DNA of 11,789 bases from Bacillota bacterium (GTDB taxonomy: Bacteria; Bacillota; Clostridia; Lachnospirales; Lachnospiraceae): assembly GCA_023424235.1 (NCBI GenBank), contig JAFAEB010000314.1, positions 1-11,789 on the forward strand. The letters are read 5' to 3'. Below are positions 1 through 6,595 of the stretch, in pieces. How positions within the stretch are numbered: position 1 is the first letter of the stretch; each line of letters starts with the position of its first letter. The notes under the pieces were generated by a model. That model made no database searches. It saw only the letters and a program-made list of their open reading frames with translations, and was not told where the DNA came from. Made by a program: the position numbers and the translations under genes.

Positions 1-1192
1 TACAGGCTATGGCTGCAATGGAATCTGCAAATATAATTATTTCATCAACTACCTTGCCTTTTTTTATGGCATCTAGAATATTCTCTTCTTGTTCTTGATA
101 TAGTTTATCTGCAAGGGATTTTGAATCGCTACCTAAAGTTTTAATCCTAATAGCTCGGTTTTTAATATCAAGAGATTGGTTATTACCATCTGTTGAATCT
201 GTTGATAATTGAGTTATGCCAGAATTAACTTGTTCTACAGTAGCAGATAATTCTTCAGTAACAGCATTTATGTCTTCTATGTTATCTACGATAGTACTGG
301 TATTAATATCAATTTGTAAAAAGGTACTAGACATTTCTTCTAAAGTAGCAGATAGCTCTTCACTAGAAGCTGTTACTTCGCTCGCTTGTTCAACGATTTT
401 AAATACCAGGTTTTTAATATTCTCTTTTGCTTGATTTAAGGCTATGGATAGTTTTCCTAATTCATCCTGACTTTTCGTTTTTATCTCAACGGTTAAATCG
501 CCTTCACCAATTGCTTCTGCAAATTTTAGGATTTTTTTCATTTCTCTTATTAAGTATATAGTAAATACGATAATAATTATATATGCCATGACAAATCCCA
601 CCACTGATAGTGTAATAATATTTCCTTTCGTAGTTAAATAGGCTAATCGGTTGCTATTATTAACTTCAATGGTTTTATCATCATTCAAAGTGATAAGCTT
701 ATTTATTAAATCTTCTATTTTTAAACGATTAGAGTTAAATGTTAATAGTTTAGCTTCTACTTCTTTATAATTTCCATTCATAGCTAAGTCTTGAATTTCT
801 AAGCGTTGACTAGTATATAGGTCAAGCAAGGAATTAATTTCATTTAAAATAGTATTCATTTCATCAGAAGTTTCAATTGCAGAGTATTCTTCTAATGCAC
901 CTAAGGCTAGATTACTGTATCCATCTAATAATTCAATGGAGTTATTAGTAGTGGCAGGGCTTTGATACGCAATAATATTATTAATTTCTGCTCTTATTGA
1001 TAGCAAATTTTCTTTTACTATATGAAGTTTATTAACTGCAGTAAAATTGTTATAATAAATATTTTTTGCATTTTCATTCATTGTATTTAATCCTAATAAG
1101 CTGATAAAAGTGATTAAGCCCATTACTACTAAAATACTTATGTAACTGAATAATAGTTTAAATTTAATTGAGAGTTTATGAATAAGTTTCAT
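1..1192 (-). CDS. Methyl-accepting chemotaxis protein, C-terminus cut by window edge
   Basis: Transmembrane chemoreceptor that would signal to CheA/CheW. Reading leftward from the ATG at 1192-1190 gives 397 codons without a stop before the window ends. Visible order: a basic N-terminus; TM1 at about residues 12-34; a helical, Asn/Glu/Leu-rich extracytoplasmic region of about 155 residues (35-190), consistent with a four-helix-bundle sensor (4HB_MCP type); TM2 at about 191-214; a HAMP domain at about 215-265 containing EGDLTVEI and DELGKL; then the coiled-coil signalling domain with Glu pairs typical of methylation helices (SSEELSATLEEMSS, VTEELSATVEQV). The frame ends at ADSIAAIAC, where the family continues into the QTNLLALNA hairpin tip, so the missing part is the tip and the returning helix. 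The start is fixed by an ideal AGGAGG seven bases upstream. The ligand cannot be told. It is transcribed away from gtrA, with no chemotaxis genes beside it. Confidence 0.95.
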   Translation of the reverse strand, partial: MKLIHKLSIKFKLLFSYISILVVMGLITFISLLGLNTMNENAKNIYYNNFTAVNKLHIVKENLLSIRAEINNIIAYQSPATTNNSIELLDGYSNLALGALEEYSAIETSDEMNTILNEINSLLDLYTSQRLEIQDLAMNGNYKEVEAKLLTFNSNRLKIEDLINKLITLNDDKTIEVNNSNRLAYLTTKGNIITLSVVGFVMAYIIIIVFTIYLIREMKKILKFAEAIGEGDLTVEIKTKSQDELGKLSIALNQAKENIKNLVFKIVEQASEVTASSEELSATLEEMSSTFLQIDINTSTIVDNIEDINAVTEELSATVEQVNSGITQLSTDSTDGNNQSLDIKNRAIRIKTLGSDSKSLADKLYQEQEENILDAIKKGKVVDEIIIFADSIAAIAC

Positions 1193-1224
1193 GGTTTGTC
1201 CTCCTGAACTAGTCTAATAAGCTT

Positions 1225-1253
1225 ATTATACAACCTTCGACAAACTTAGACAA
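1225..1253 (-). promoter_or_regulatory. Likely sigma-A promoter of the chemoreceptor gene
   Basis: Read on the minus strand, TTGTCT (1253-1248), a 17-base spacer and TATAAT (1230-1225) make a good housekeeping promoter. A start near 1218 would give a leader of about 25 bases ending in the AGGAGG of the receptor gene. The -35 box lies in a short direct repeat, TTTGTC-N4-TTTGTC, which could be chance or a regulator site. I see no sigma-D motility-type promoter. Confidence 0.55.
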
Positions 1254-1299
1254 ATTAAAAAGCCACTATTTAATGATATATACAAGGAGAAATTGAATA

Positions 1300-1553
1300 A
1301 TGACATTAAAACGGTACTATTCATTACTTAAAAGCTAATAAGGTATAAAGTTTATTATGATGGAGAATAATATTCTTTTAACATAAAAAGTAATATTCAA
1401 TATTTTGAGATATTCCATTTAATTTAAATACGAATAACATAGGAAAAATATTTCCATTACAGTCACGATGGGTATGGTAAAAAATCTGAAAATGTATTAC
1501 ACTCATATAAGGACTTTACTCAATTTAGACAAGAGTTATTTGATTTAGACTAA
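1300..1553 (+). pseudogene. Possible decayed reading frame upstream of gtrA (spacer 1193-1574)
   Basis: This 382-base spacer has no intact gene. At 1300 an ATG preceded by AAGGAGA (1284-1290) opens a frame that stops after only 12 codons (begins MTLKRYYSLL). From 1443 a different frame runs open to a stop at 1551-1553 and reads like a natural protein end (contains HYSHDGYGKK and ends FRQELFDLD), but it has no start codon. Upstream in that same frame, protein-like stretches (for example RYKVYYDGE, 1338-1364) are broken by several stops. That pattern would fit a small gene lost by nonsense mutations, with the tail left next to gtrA. I do not recognise the family, and an open run of about 37 codons can arise by chance in AT-rich DNA. 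Confidence 0.2.
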
Positions 1554-1574
1554 CAAAAGGATGGACAAGAAACG

Positions 1575-2012
1575 ATGACGGATAAAATCACCAAGTTATA
1601 TCAAAAGTACTTAAGTAAATATGTGAATCGTGAGACGATTACCTACCTTATATCAGGTGTATTAACTACATTAGTTAATTATGTTACCTATGTACTTTCT
1701 ACGAAAGTATTCGATATAGATAAGTATATTTCTAATATCATTGCATGGATATTAGCAGTATTATTTGCTTATGTAGTAAATGATATATGGGTATTTAAAT
1801 CTAAACGAAATGGTCTTATATCTGAAATAATTAAGATTATAAAGTTTTTCGCAGCTAGAGTTTTCTCTTTATTGGTAGAGGTGCTAGGATTATATGTGTT
1901 TACTACACTTATGAACTTTAATGATTTAATTGTAAAAGCCATGCTTGCAGTAATTGTTATAATTATAAATTATATCTTTAGTAAGTTATTTGTCTTTAAT
2001 AAAAAGAACTAA
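1575..2012 (+). CDS. GtrA-family small membrane protein
   Basis: 145 residues, the usual length for GtrA/DPMS_synthase-family proteins. These are small four-helix membrane proteins tied to moving or anchoring lipid-linked sugars during cell-surface polysaccharide or teichoic acid glycosylation. Four hydrophobic helices are visible at about 22-45, 51-74, 86-112 and 118-141. Family hallmarks are NIIAWILAVLFAYVVNDIWVF (52-73) at the second helix and NYIFSKLFVF (132-141) near the end, followed by a short basic tail. The start at 1575 has a weak, distant ribosome site (AAAAGG, 1555-1560, 14 bases upstream). A six-codon frame from 1561 overlaps the start as ATGA, so translation may be coupled to upstream sequence. 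No glycosyltransferase partner lies in the window. The substrate is unknown; family assignment is confident. Confidence 0.88.
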   Translation: MTDKITKLYQKYLSKYVNRETITYLISGVLTTLVNYVTYVLSTKVFDIDKYISNIIAWILAVLFAYVVNDIWVFKSKRNGLISEIIKIIKFFAARVFSLLVEVLGLYVFTTLMNFNDLIVKAMLAVIVIIINYIFSKLFVFNKKN

Positions 2013-2022
2013 CCCATTAAAT

Positions 2023-2190
2023 AAAAATTATTATATCAAAATTATTATATCAAAATTATAATATCAAAAATATAACAAAAATCATTATAATAAAAACTCT
2101 TATAACAAATGTCATTATAGCAAAATACATTATAAAAAAACACTATAACAAAAATCATCAAAAATTATTATTACAATAAAATATTATAGG
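2023..2190. repeat. Degenerate 14-15 bp AT-rich tandem array
   Basis: About 12 imperfect units follow one another directly. The first three are nearly identical 14-15-mers ending at 2037, 2051 and 2065 (AAAATTATTATATC type). They are followed by 15-mers of the form AAAAATCATTATAAC at 2077-2091, 2092-2106, 2107-2121 and 2122-2136, with shorter or mutated units between and after (2066-2076, 2137-2149, 2150-2159, 2160-2174). All frames contain stops. The array starts 10 bases after the gtrA stop and ends at the terminator hairpin, so it would form the 3' untranslated part of a gtrA transcript. Confidence 0.8.
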
Positions 2191-2248
2191 TAAAAAAGCC
2201 CTGGGTCAATATGGAGTGAAGTAACTCATACCATATCAGTCCAGGGCT
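2191..2248 (-). terminator. Intrinsic terminator of the ABC-F gene, possibly bidirectional
   Basis: AGCCCTGG (2197-2204) pairs perfectly with CCAGGGCT (2241-2248). Inside, after a weak 4x4 internal loop, ATATGG (2209-2214) pairs with CCATAT (2231-2236). On the minus strand the stem is followed directly by TTTTTTA (2197-2191), the classic intrinsic terminator arrangement, 28 bases after the ABC-F stop. On the plus strand the following tract is only loosely T-rich, so termination of gtrA there would be weaker. Confidence 0.85.
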
Positions 2249-2275
2249 ATATAAATCTTTATATCTTTTAGCTAT

Positions 2276-3829
2276 CTAAATTCGAGTAGACCAATTGGAA
2301 CAATCCCAAACCTTAGTCGCAAAATCTTCATAGAAATCTGGTTCATGGCAGATTAGAAGAATACTACCTTTATATTCAGTAAGTGCACGTTTTAGCTCAG
2401 TTTTTGCATCTACGTCAAGGTGGTTAGTAGGCTCATCTAGAAGCAGTACATTGGTTTCTTGGTTAATTAGTTTACAAAGTCTTACCTTTGCTTGTTCTCC
2501 CCCGCTAAGTACACGTACTTGACTCTCAATATGTTTCGTTGTAAGGCCACATTTTGCTAAGGCAGAACGTACTTCATATTGAGTATAGGAAGGAAATTCA
2601 CGCCATATTTCTTCAATACAAGTATTGTTCTTAGCACCACTCATTTCTTGTTCAAAATATCCTTTATAAAGATAATCACCAAGGGTAACCTTACCTTCAA
2701 GAGCTGGAATTAATCCCATAATACTCTTAAGTAGAGTAGTTTTACCAATACCATTTGCACCTTTTAGTACGATTTTATCTCCACGTTCCATAGAGAGTGT
2801 AAGTGGCTTTGATAAAGGTTCTTCGTAACCAATTACTAAATGTTCTGTTTGGAAAATATATTTTCCTGCAGCTCTGGCTTCCTTAAAATAGAATTCTGGC
2901 TTTGGTTTATCTTTCGCTAATTCAATAATATCCATTTTATCTAGTTTCTTTTGTCTAGACATAGCCATATTACGAGTGGAAACTCTAGCTTTGTTACGAG
3001 CAACAAAGTCTTGTAAATCGTTTATTTCTTGTTGTTGTTTTTTATATGCAGCTTCTAATTGCTGTTTTTTCACTTCATAAACTTCTTGGAATTTATAGTA
3101 ATCACCAACATAACGATTTAATTCAGCATTCTCCATGTGATAAATAATATTTACAACACTATTTAAGAATGGAATGTCATGTGAGATTAGTATAAATGCA
3201 TTATCGTAATCTTGTAGATAACGTTTTAACCATTCTATATGGTTGGTATCTAAATAGTTAGTAGGTTCGTCTAGTAATAAAATATCTGGTTTTTCAAGTA
3301 AGAGTTTACCTAAAAGGACCTTAGTTCTTTGTCCACCACTAAGTTCTGTTACATCCTGGTCAAGGCCGATGGCATCTAGACCTAGAGCTCTTCCTATTTC
3401 TTCAACTTTTGAATCTATGATATAAAAGTCATTATTATCTAGTATATCTTGTATGGTACCGAACTCTTCCATAATTTCCATTAATTCATCTGAATCAGCA
3501 TCTGCCATTTGATTACATAATAAATTCATTTTAGCTTCTAAATCATATAAGTAAATAAATGCAGATTTTAATACTTTACGAATAGTCATACCTTTTTCAA
3601 GCACAGAGTGTTGGTCTAAGTAACCAACTCTAACATTTTTCGCCCATTCTACATTTCCTTCATCGGGCATTAATTTGCCTGTTACGATATTTAAGAATGT
3701 TGATTTTCCTTCACCATTAGCACCAATTAAACCAATGTGTTCTCCTTTTAATAAGCGAAATGATACATTATTAAAGATTGCTCTGTCGCCAAATCCATGT
3801 GTAAGATTGCTTACATTTAAAATACTCAT
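2276..3829 (-). CDS. ABC-F family ATP-binding protein (duplicated ATPase)
   Basis: 517 residues, two ABC ATPase domains in one chain and no membrane segment, as in ABC-F proteins, which bind the ribosome and relieve stalled translation or protect from ribosome antibiotics. Domain 1: Walker A GANGEGKST (36-44), signature LSGGQ (163-167), Walker B with LLLDEPTNYLD (184-194), His of the switch in ISHD (215-218). Linker about 250-320, charged and helical with many Lys/Arg/Gln (the P-site tRNA interaction motif region). Domain 2: GANGIGKTT (357-365), LSGGE (441-445), LLLDEPTNHLD (462-472), switch His in ICHE (493-496). Length and compact architecture resemble YkpA/YbiT-like members more than the classic resistance proteins, but the subgroup cannot be fixed by eye. 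AAGGAG lies five bases before the ATG. It is monocistronic with its own terminator. Confidence 0.93.
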   Translation of the reverse strand: MSILNVSNLTHGFGDRAIFNNVSFRLLKGEHIGLIGANGEGKSTFLNIVTGKLMPDEGNVEWAKNVRVGYLDQHSVLEKGMTIRKVLKSAFIYLYDLEAKMNLLCNQMADADSDELMEIMEEFGTIQDILDNNDFYIIDSKVEEIGRALGLDAIGLDQDVTELSGGQRTKVLLGKLLLEKPDILLLDEPTNYLDTNHIEWLKRYLQDYDNAFILISHDIPFLNSVVNIIYHMENAELNRYVGDYYKFQEVYEVKKQQLEAAYKKQQQEINDLQDFVARNKARVSTRNMAMSRQKKLDKMDIIELAKDKPKPEFYFKEARAAGKYIFQTEHLVIGYEEPLSKPLTLSMERGDKIVLKGANGIGKTTLLKSIMGLIPALEGKVTLGDYLYKGYFEQEMSGAKNNTCIEEIWREFPSYTQYEVRSALAKCGLTTKHIESQVRVLSGGEQAKVRLCKLINQETNVLLLDEPTNHLDVDAKTELKRALTEYKGSILLICHEPDFYEDFATKVWDCSNWSTRI

Positions 3830-3933
3830 ATATGCTCCTTAGGTAAAAATATTTATACAGTTATGTTCGTACAAAATTTCTATATGTTATAGTAATAATT
3901 TCCTATCTATTTATCAAATAAGTTACTTATAAG

Positions 3934-3961
3934 ATTATACATAAAAAAAATATAAATTCAA
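3934..3961 (-). promoter_or_regulatory. Likely promoter of the ABC-F gene
   Basis: On the minus strand TTGAAT (3961-3956), a 16-base T-rich spacer and TATAAT (3939-3934) match the sigma-A consensus well. A start near 3927 gives a leader of nearly 100 bases before the ATG at 3829. ABC-F genes are often controlled by attenuation in such leaders, but I find no convincing hairpin with a T-tract there. Confidence 0.5.
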
Positions 3962-3996
3962 GTAAAATTTTTAATCGCTTAAAAGTGGCTGTTTAC

Positions 3997-4054
3997 TTGT
4001 ATGGTTTAAGATCGTGGTATATAATGTAAAATAAGAATGTAACGAAGTCATTCT
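3997..4054 (+). promoter_or_regulatory. Distal plus-strand promoter with a small hairpin after it
   Basis: TTGTAT (3997-4002), 17 bases, then TATAAT (4020-4025) is a good sigma-A promoter facing the HD-domain gene. The start would be near 4032, leaving a leader of about 215 bases. At the very start of that leader AGAATG (4034-4039) and CATTCT (4049-4054) form a 6-bp inverted repeat around a 9-base loop, placed where an operator or mRNA 5' stem could act. The remaining sequence to 4200 is AT-rich with no gene I can support. Confidence 0.4.
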
Positions 4055-4206
4055 AATGTCGTAGTATTTTAATATTGTATATCAGTATCGTGTCAAAGGT
4101 ACATCATATTATATTTTACAAGAATATATTGGACATAAACGTTAGAAGATATAGGATGAAAATTAATTAACTAGGCAGTATTTATTCGCATTATGATTTA
4201 AATCTG

Positions 4207-4215
4207 TGGCATAAT
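4207..4215 (+). promoter_or_regulatory. Possible extended -10 promoter close to the HD gene
   Basis: TGGCATAAT is an extended -10 element (TGN plus CATAAT) 33 bases before the start codon. It lacks a good -35 box at normal spacing, so it would depend on the TG extension. It could act alone or with the promoter near 4000. Confidence 0.35.
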
Positions 4216-4248
4216 AGTATTTATATTTACAATAGAAAGAGGTTAAGT

Positions 4249-4908
4249 ATGATAACATATAAAATGATAAAAGAAAATGATCAAATTAAAACTTATATAA
4301 AAAAAGCGGATGAAGCTTTAGGAGCCTTAGGTTATACAGAACATAGCTTTGCCCATGTAGGAATCGTAGCAAAAAATGCTGAATATATTTTATCTACCTT
4401 AGGTTATGATGAACATAAAATAGAACTGGCAAAGATAGCTGCGTATATGCACGATATTGGAAATGTAATCAACCGGGTGGATCATGCGCAAAGTGGAGCA
4501 GTAATGGCATTTCGTATCTTAGATAAAATGGGAGTAGATGCCGAAGATATTGCGACAATAATATCAGCCATTGGAAATCATGATGAATCTACTGCGGTAC
4601 CTGTAAATGAAGTAGCGGCAGCCTTAATTCTTGCAGACAAGACTGATGTTCGTTACACCAGAGTTCGAAATCGAGATTTAGCAAGCTTTGATATACACGA
4701 TCGTGTAAATTATGCGGTTAGAGAATCGAGTTTATCGATTAATGAGGATAAAAGCAAGTTAAGTTTAAATCTTACCATTGATACAGAAATTTCACCAGTG
4801 ATGGACTACTTTGAAATATTTTTAGGTCGAATGATTCTATGTAAAAAAGCAGCAGAAAAGCTTAATATGCGCTTTCGAGTTATTATTAATGGTCAGAATG
4901 TTCTGTAA
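4249..4908 (+). CDS. HD-domain metal-dependent phosphohydrolase
   Basis: 219 residues, soluble. The HD-superfamily metal-ligand pattern is complete: His36 (HSFAH), His68-Asp69 in AAYMHDIGN, His79 and His111 (GNHDES) as further likely ligands, and Asp130 (LILADKTD). The single HD domain spans about residues 30-135. The remainder, 140-219, is an alpha/beta tail (for example SKLSLNLTID) that I cannot assign. HD proteins of this type hydrolyse phosphomonoesters, nucleotides or cyclic nucleotides; the substrate here is unknown. It lacks the GYP, RelA/SpoT or tRNA-nucleotidyltransferase companions that would narrow this down. AAAGAGG seven bases before the ATG sets the start. It is followed after 87 bases by a GNAT gene on the same strand and may be co-transcribed with it. 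Confidence 0.85.
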   Translation: MITYKMIKENDQIKTYIKKADEALGALGYTEHSFAHVGIVAKNAEYILSTLGYDEHKIELAKIAAYMHDIGNVINRVDHAQSGAVMAFRILDKMGVDAEDIATIISAIGNHDESTAVPVNEVAAALILADKTDVRYTRVRNRDLASFDIHDRVNYAVRESSLSINEDKSKLSLNLTIDTEISPVMDYFEIFLGRMILCKKAAEKLNMRFRVIINGQNVL

Positions 4909-4935
4909 ATAATTAAGAGAATAGAGAGATATTAA

Positions 4936-4963
4936 TTGTGAATATGTTATATATTTATATTAT
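4936..4963 (+). promoter_or_regulatory. Possible promoter of the GNAT-CYTH pair
   Basis: TTGTGA (4936-4941), a 16-base spacer and TATTAT (4958-4963) lie in the 87-base gap after the HD gene. There is no terminator in the gap, so read-through from the HD gene is also possible. The area is very AT-rich, so chance matches are easy. Confidence 0.3.
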
Positions 4964-4995
4964 ATAGTAGAAATATATATAAAGGGGAGATAGGT

Positions 4996-5871
4996 ATGAA
5001 GGTAATTACCTATAAAAAAGTTGGGGATTTTTTAAATGATAATTATTCGGATCTAATAAATAATGAAATAACTGCACAGTTACTTTTCTATAGCGCTATG
5101 GTAAATAAAGAGCTTACAACTTATAAAGAATGTATCTTCGGTAAAGTAATAGATGAGAATAAGAATTCTACAGTTCTAATATTCTTAAATTGCTTGCCTA
5201 ATAATCTTTTAGTTAATCCTATATCTATGGATGGTTTATATGAGGCAATCAATGACCTATCTCTATACTTTATAAAGCATAAAGTTAAGTTAAATGGGTT
5301 AAATGCAAAAAAAGAGATATGTGATTTATTTATAAAGTGTATGAATAATAACTTAAGTAATAAGAAGAAAGAAACATTACTATTTGAAGAACATTTAGCC
5401 CTTGATATAATGGCTTTAAGGAAATTAAAAGCAATGGATTTAAAAGAAGGAAGAACTCGTCTAGCAAATACTGATGAGCTGGGGCTTATAAATAACTATA
5501 TGGTGGACTTTTATAGAGAAGCTTTACATGAAGAGGTATCCTATGAAGAACAAGTAGTAAAGGTTGAACGATTACTACATAATAATAAGATCTATGTATT
5601 TGAGAATCAGGATCATCAGATTGTTACTATGGCAGCTACCACTCGTACATTAGTGAATGGTGTATGCATTAATTATGTATATACCCCTAGAGAGTATAGA
5701 GGCCAAGGTTTTGCTAAAACCAACATGTATCATATATGTAAGGGTATTTTAGAAGAGGGTTATCAGTTTTGCTCTTTGTTTGTAGACAAAACCAATCCCA
5801 TATCCAATCAAGTTTATATTGATGTTGGATTTATGGTTATCGATGACCAATATGCATATGTAATTAAATAA
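4996..5871 (+). CDS. GNAT-family acetyltransferase with a long N-terminal region
   Basis: 291 residues. The C-terminal half (about 150-291) is a GNAT fold, which moves an acetyl group from acetyl-CoA to an amine. Motif A is YRGQGFAKTNMYHICKGIL (234-252), with the CoA-pyrophosphate loop R-G-Q-G-F-A. The preceding strand is INYVYTPREY, and motif B is NPISNQVYIDVGF (267-279), with the Asn and Tyr usual near the thiol end of CoA. Residues 1-150 are helical and match no motif I know; several FR47-like acetyltransferases also carry an N-terminal half that is a degenerate second GNAT fold, which may apply here. The start is set by AAAGGGGAGATAGGT just upstream. The stop is 41 bases before the CYTH start, so the two are probably one operon. 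The substrate is unknown. Confidence 0.85.
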   Translation: MKVITYKKVGDFLNDNYSDLINNEITAQLLFYSAMVNKELTTYKECIFGKVIDENKNSTVLIFLNCLPNNLLVNPISMDGLYEAINDLSLYFIKHKVKLNGLNAKKEICDLFIKCMNNNLSNKKKETLLFEEHLALDIMALRKLKAMDLKEGRTRLANTDELGLINNYMVDFYREALHEEVSYEEQVVKVERLLHNNKIYVFENQDHQIVTMAATTRTLVNGVCINYVYTPREYRGQGFAKTNMYHICKGILEEGYQFCSLFVDKTNPISNQVYIDVGFMVIDDQYAYVIK

Positions 5872-5912
5872 GGATATAAGGAATACACTCCTATGAAAAG
5901 AGAGGATTTAAA

Positions 5913-6428
5913 ATGGAAATAGAAAAGAAGTACTTAGTAAGTGAACTACCTAACAACATAGATTCCTATCAAAAGATAGAGATTGAACAAGGCTATCTAT
6001 GTACAAAACCTGTTGTTCGGATTAGAAAGAGTAATGAGGATTATTATTTAACTTACAAATCACCTTTTCATGATGTAAGTAAGAATCATATGGACAATAA
6101 GGTCTTAGTTAATAATGAAATAGAAATGCCATTAACAAAAGAAGCATATGAACATATGAAATTGAAGGCGGATCATAATATTATTCGAAAGACTAGATAT
6201 CTAATTCCTTTAGAGAATGGTTTACTTGGAGAATTTGATGTATTTCACGATAATTTAGAAGGATTGTATTTTATAGAGGTTGAATTTCCAAGTGAGGAAG
6301 CAGCAAATACTTTTTGTCCACCTTCTTGGTTTCTTAAGGATGTAACAAGCGATAAGAGATTTCGAAATAATTATTTGATATCAGTGAATGATATAAAAGA
6401 ATTAAACTTAATATATTTAAGTGTGTAG
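5913..6428 (+). CDS. CYTH-domain protein (triphosphatase / adenylate cyclase-like)
   Basis: 171 residues, a stand-alone CYTH domain (triphosphate tunnel metalloenzyme). The signature ExExK is intact at the N-terminus (Glu2, Glu4, Lys6 in MEIEKKYLV). Other tunnel residues are in place: RIRK (36-39) and YLTYK with Lys49 for binding phosphates, NEIEM with Glu69 and Glu71, Arg92/Arg95, GEFDVF with Asp109, and IEVEF with Glu122 and Glu124 as metal ligands. Members hydrolyse inorganic triphosphate, thiamine triphosphate or nucleotides, or make cAMP; the sequence alone does not decide, though lone bacterial CYTH proteins are most often triphosphatases. AGAGAGG before the ATG supports the start. It is the last gene of the plus-strand group and ends 76 bases before a strong hairpin. 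Confidence 0.87.
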   Translation: MEIEKKYLVSELPNNIDSYQKIEIEQGYLCTKPVVRIRKSNEDYYLTYKSPFHDVSKNHMDNKVLVNNEIEMPLTKEAYEHMKLKADHNIIRKTRYLIPLENGLLGEFDVFHDNLEGLYFIEVEFPSEEAANTFCPPSWFLKDVTSDKRFRNNYLISVNDIKELNLIYLSV

Positions 6429-6504
6429 TATGATGTGTTCTCAACTTAACTTAGAATTGTGTAATAAAAATGTGTAGTATTGAAAGGTGTTATGTAATAT
6501 GTTG

Positions 6505-6586
6505 GGGCTGTAAAAAGAAGAATACCAAGACTACAAAGCTTATAAGCTTATTAAAGTTCGTTGGTATGAGCATCTTTTTACAGCCC
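6505..6586. terminator. Large nested inverted repeat, bidirectional terminator
   Basis: A perfect 14-bp outer stem (6505-6518 with 6573-6586; GGGCTGTAAAAAGA and its complement) encloses a perfect 7-bp stem (ATACCAA 6522-6528 with TTGGTAT 6561-6567). The centre is a perfect 14-base palindrome, AAGCTTATAAGCTT (6536-6549). In both directions the inner stem is followed by a run of T (TTTTT in the outer arm), so it can terminate CYTH transcripts rightward and kinase transcripts leftward. It begins 9 bases after the kinase stop codon. Confidence 0.8.
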
Positions 6587-6595
6587 TATTGTATA

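Noticed and set aside
216..434. 72-codon plus-strand open frame
   Set aside because: It lies opposite the clear chemoreceptor coding sequence and has no ribosome site or family motif; a shadow frame.
5893..5922. Tiny frame starting MKREDLK before and overlapping the CYTH start
   Set aside because: Only nine codons, formed from the CYTH ribosome binding site itself, with no ribosome site of its own.
6505..6586. Miniature transposon (MITE) with terminal inverted repeats
   Set aside because: No flanking target-site duplication is visible and a single copy cannot show mobility; terminator is the simpler reading.
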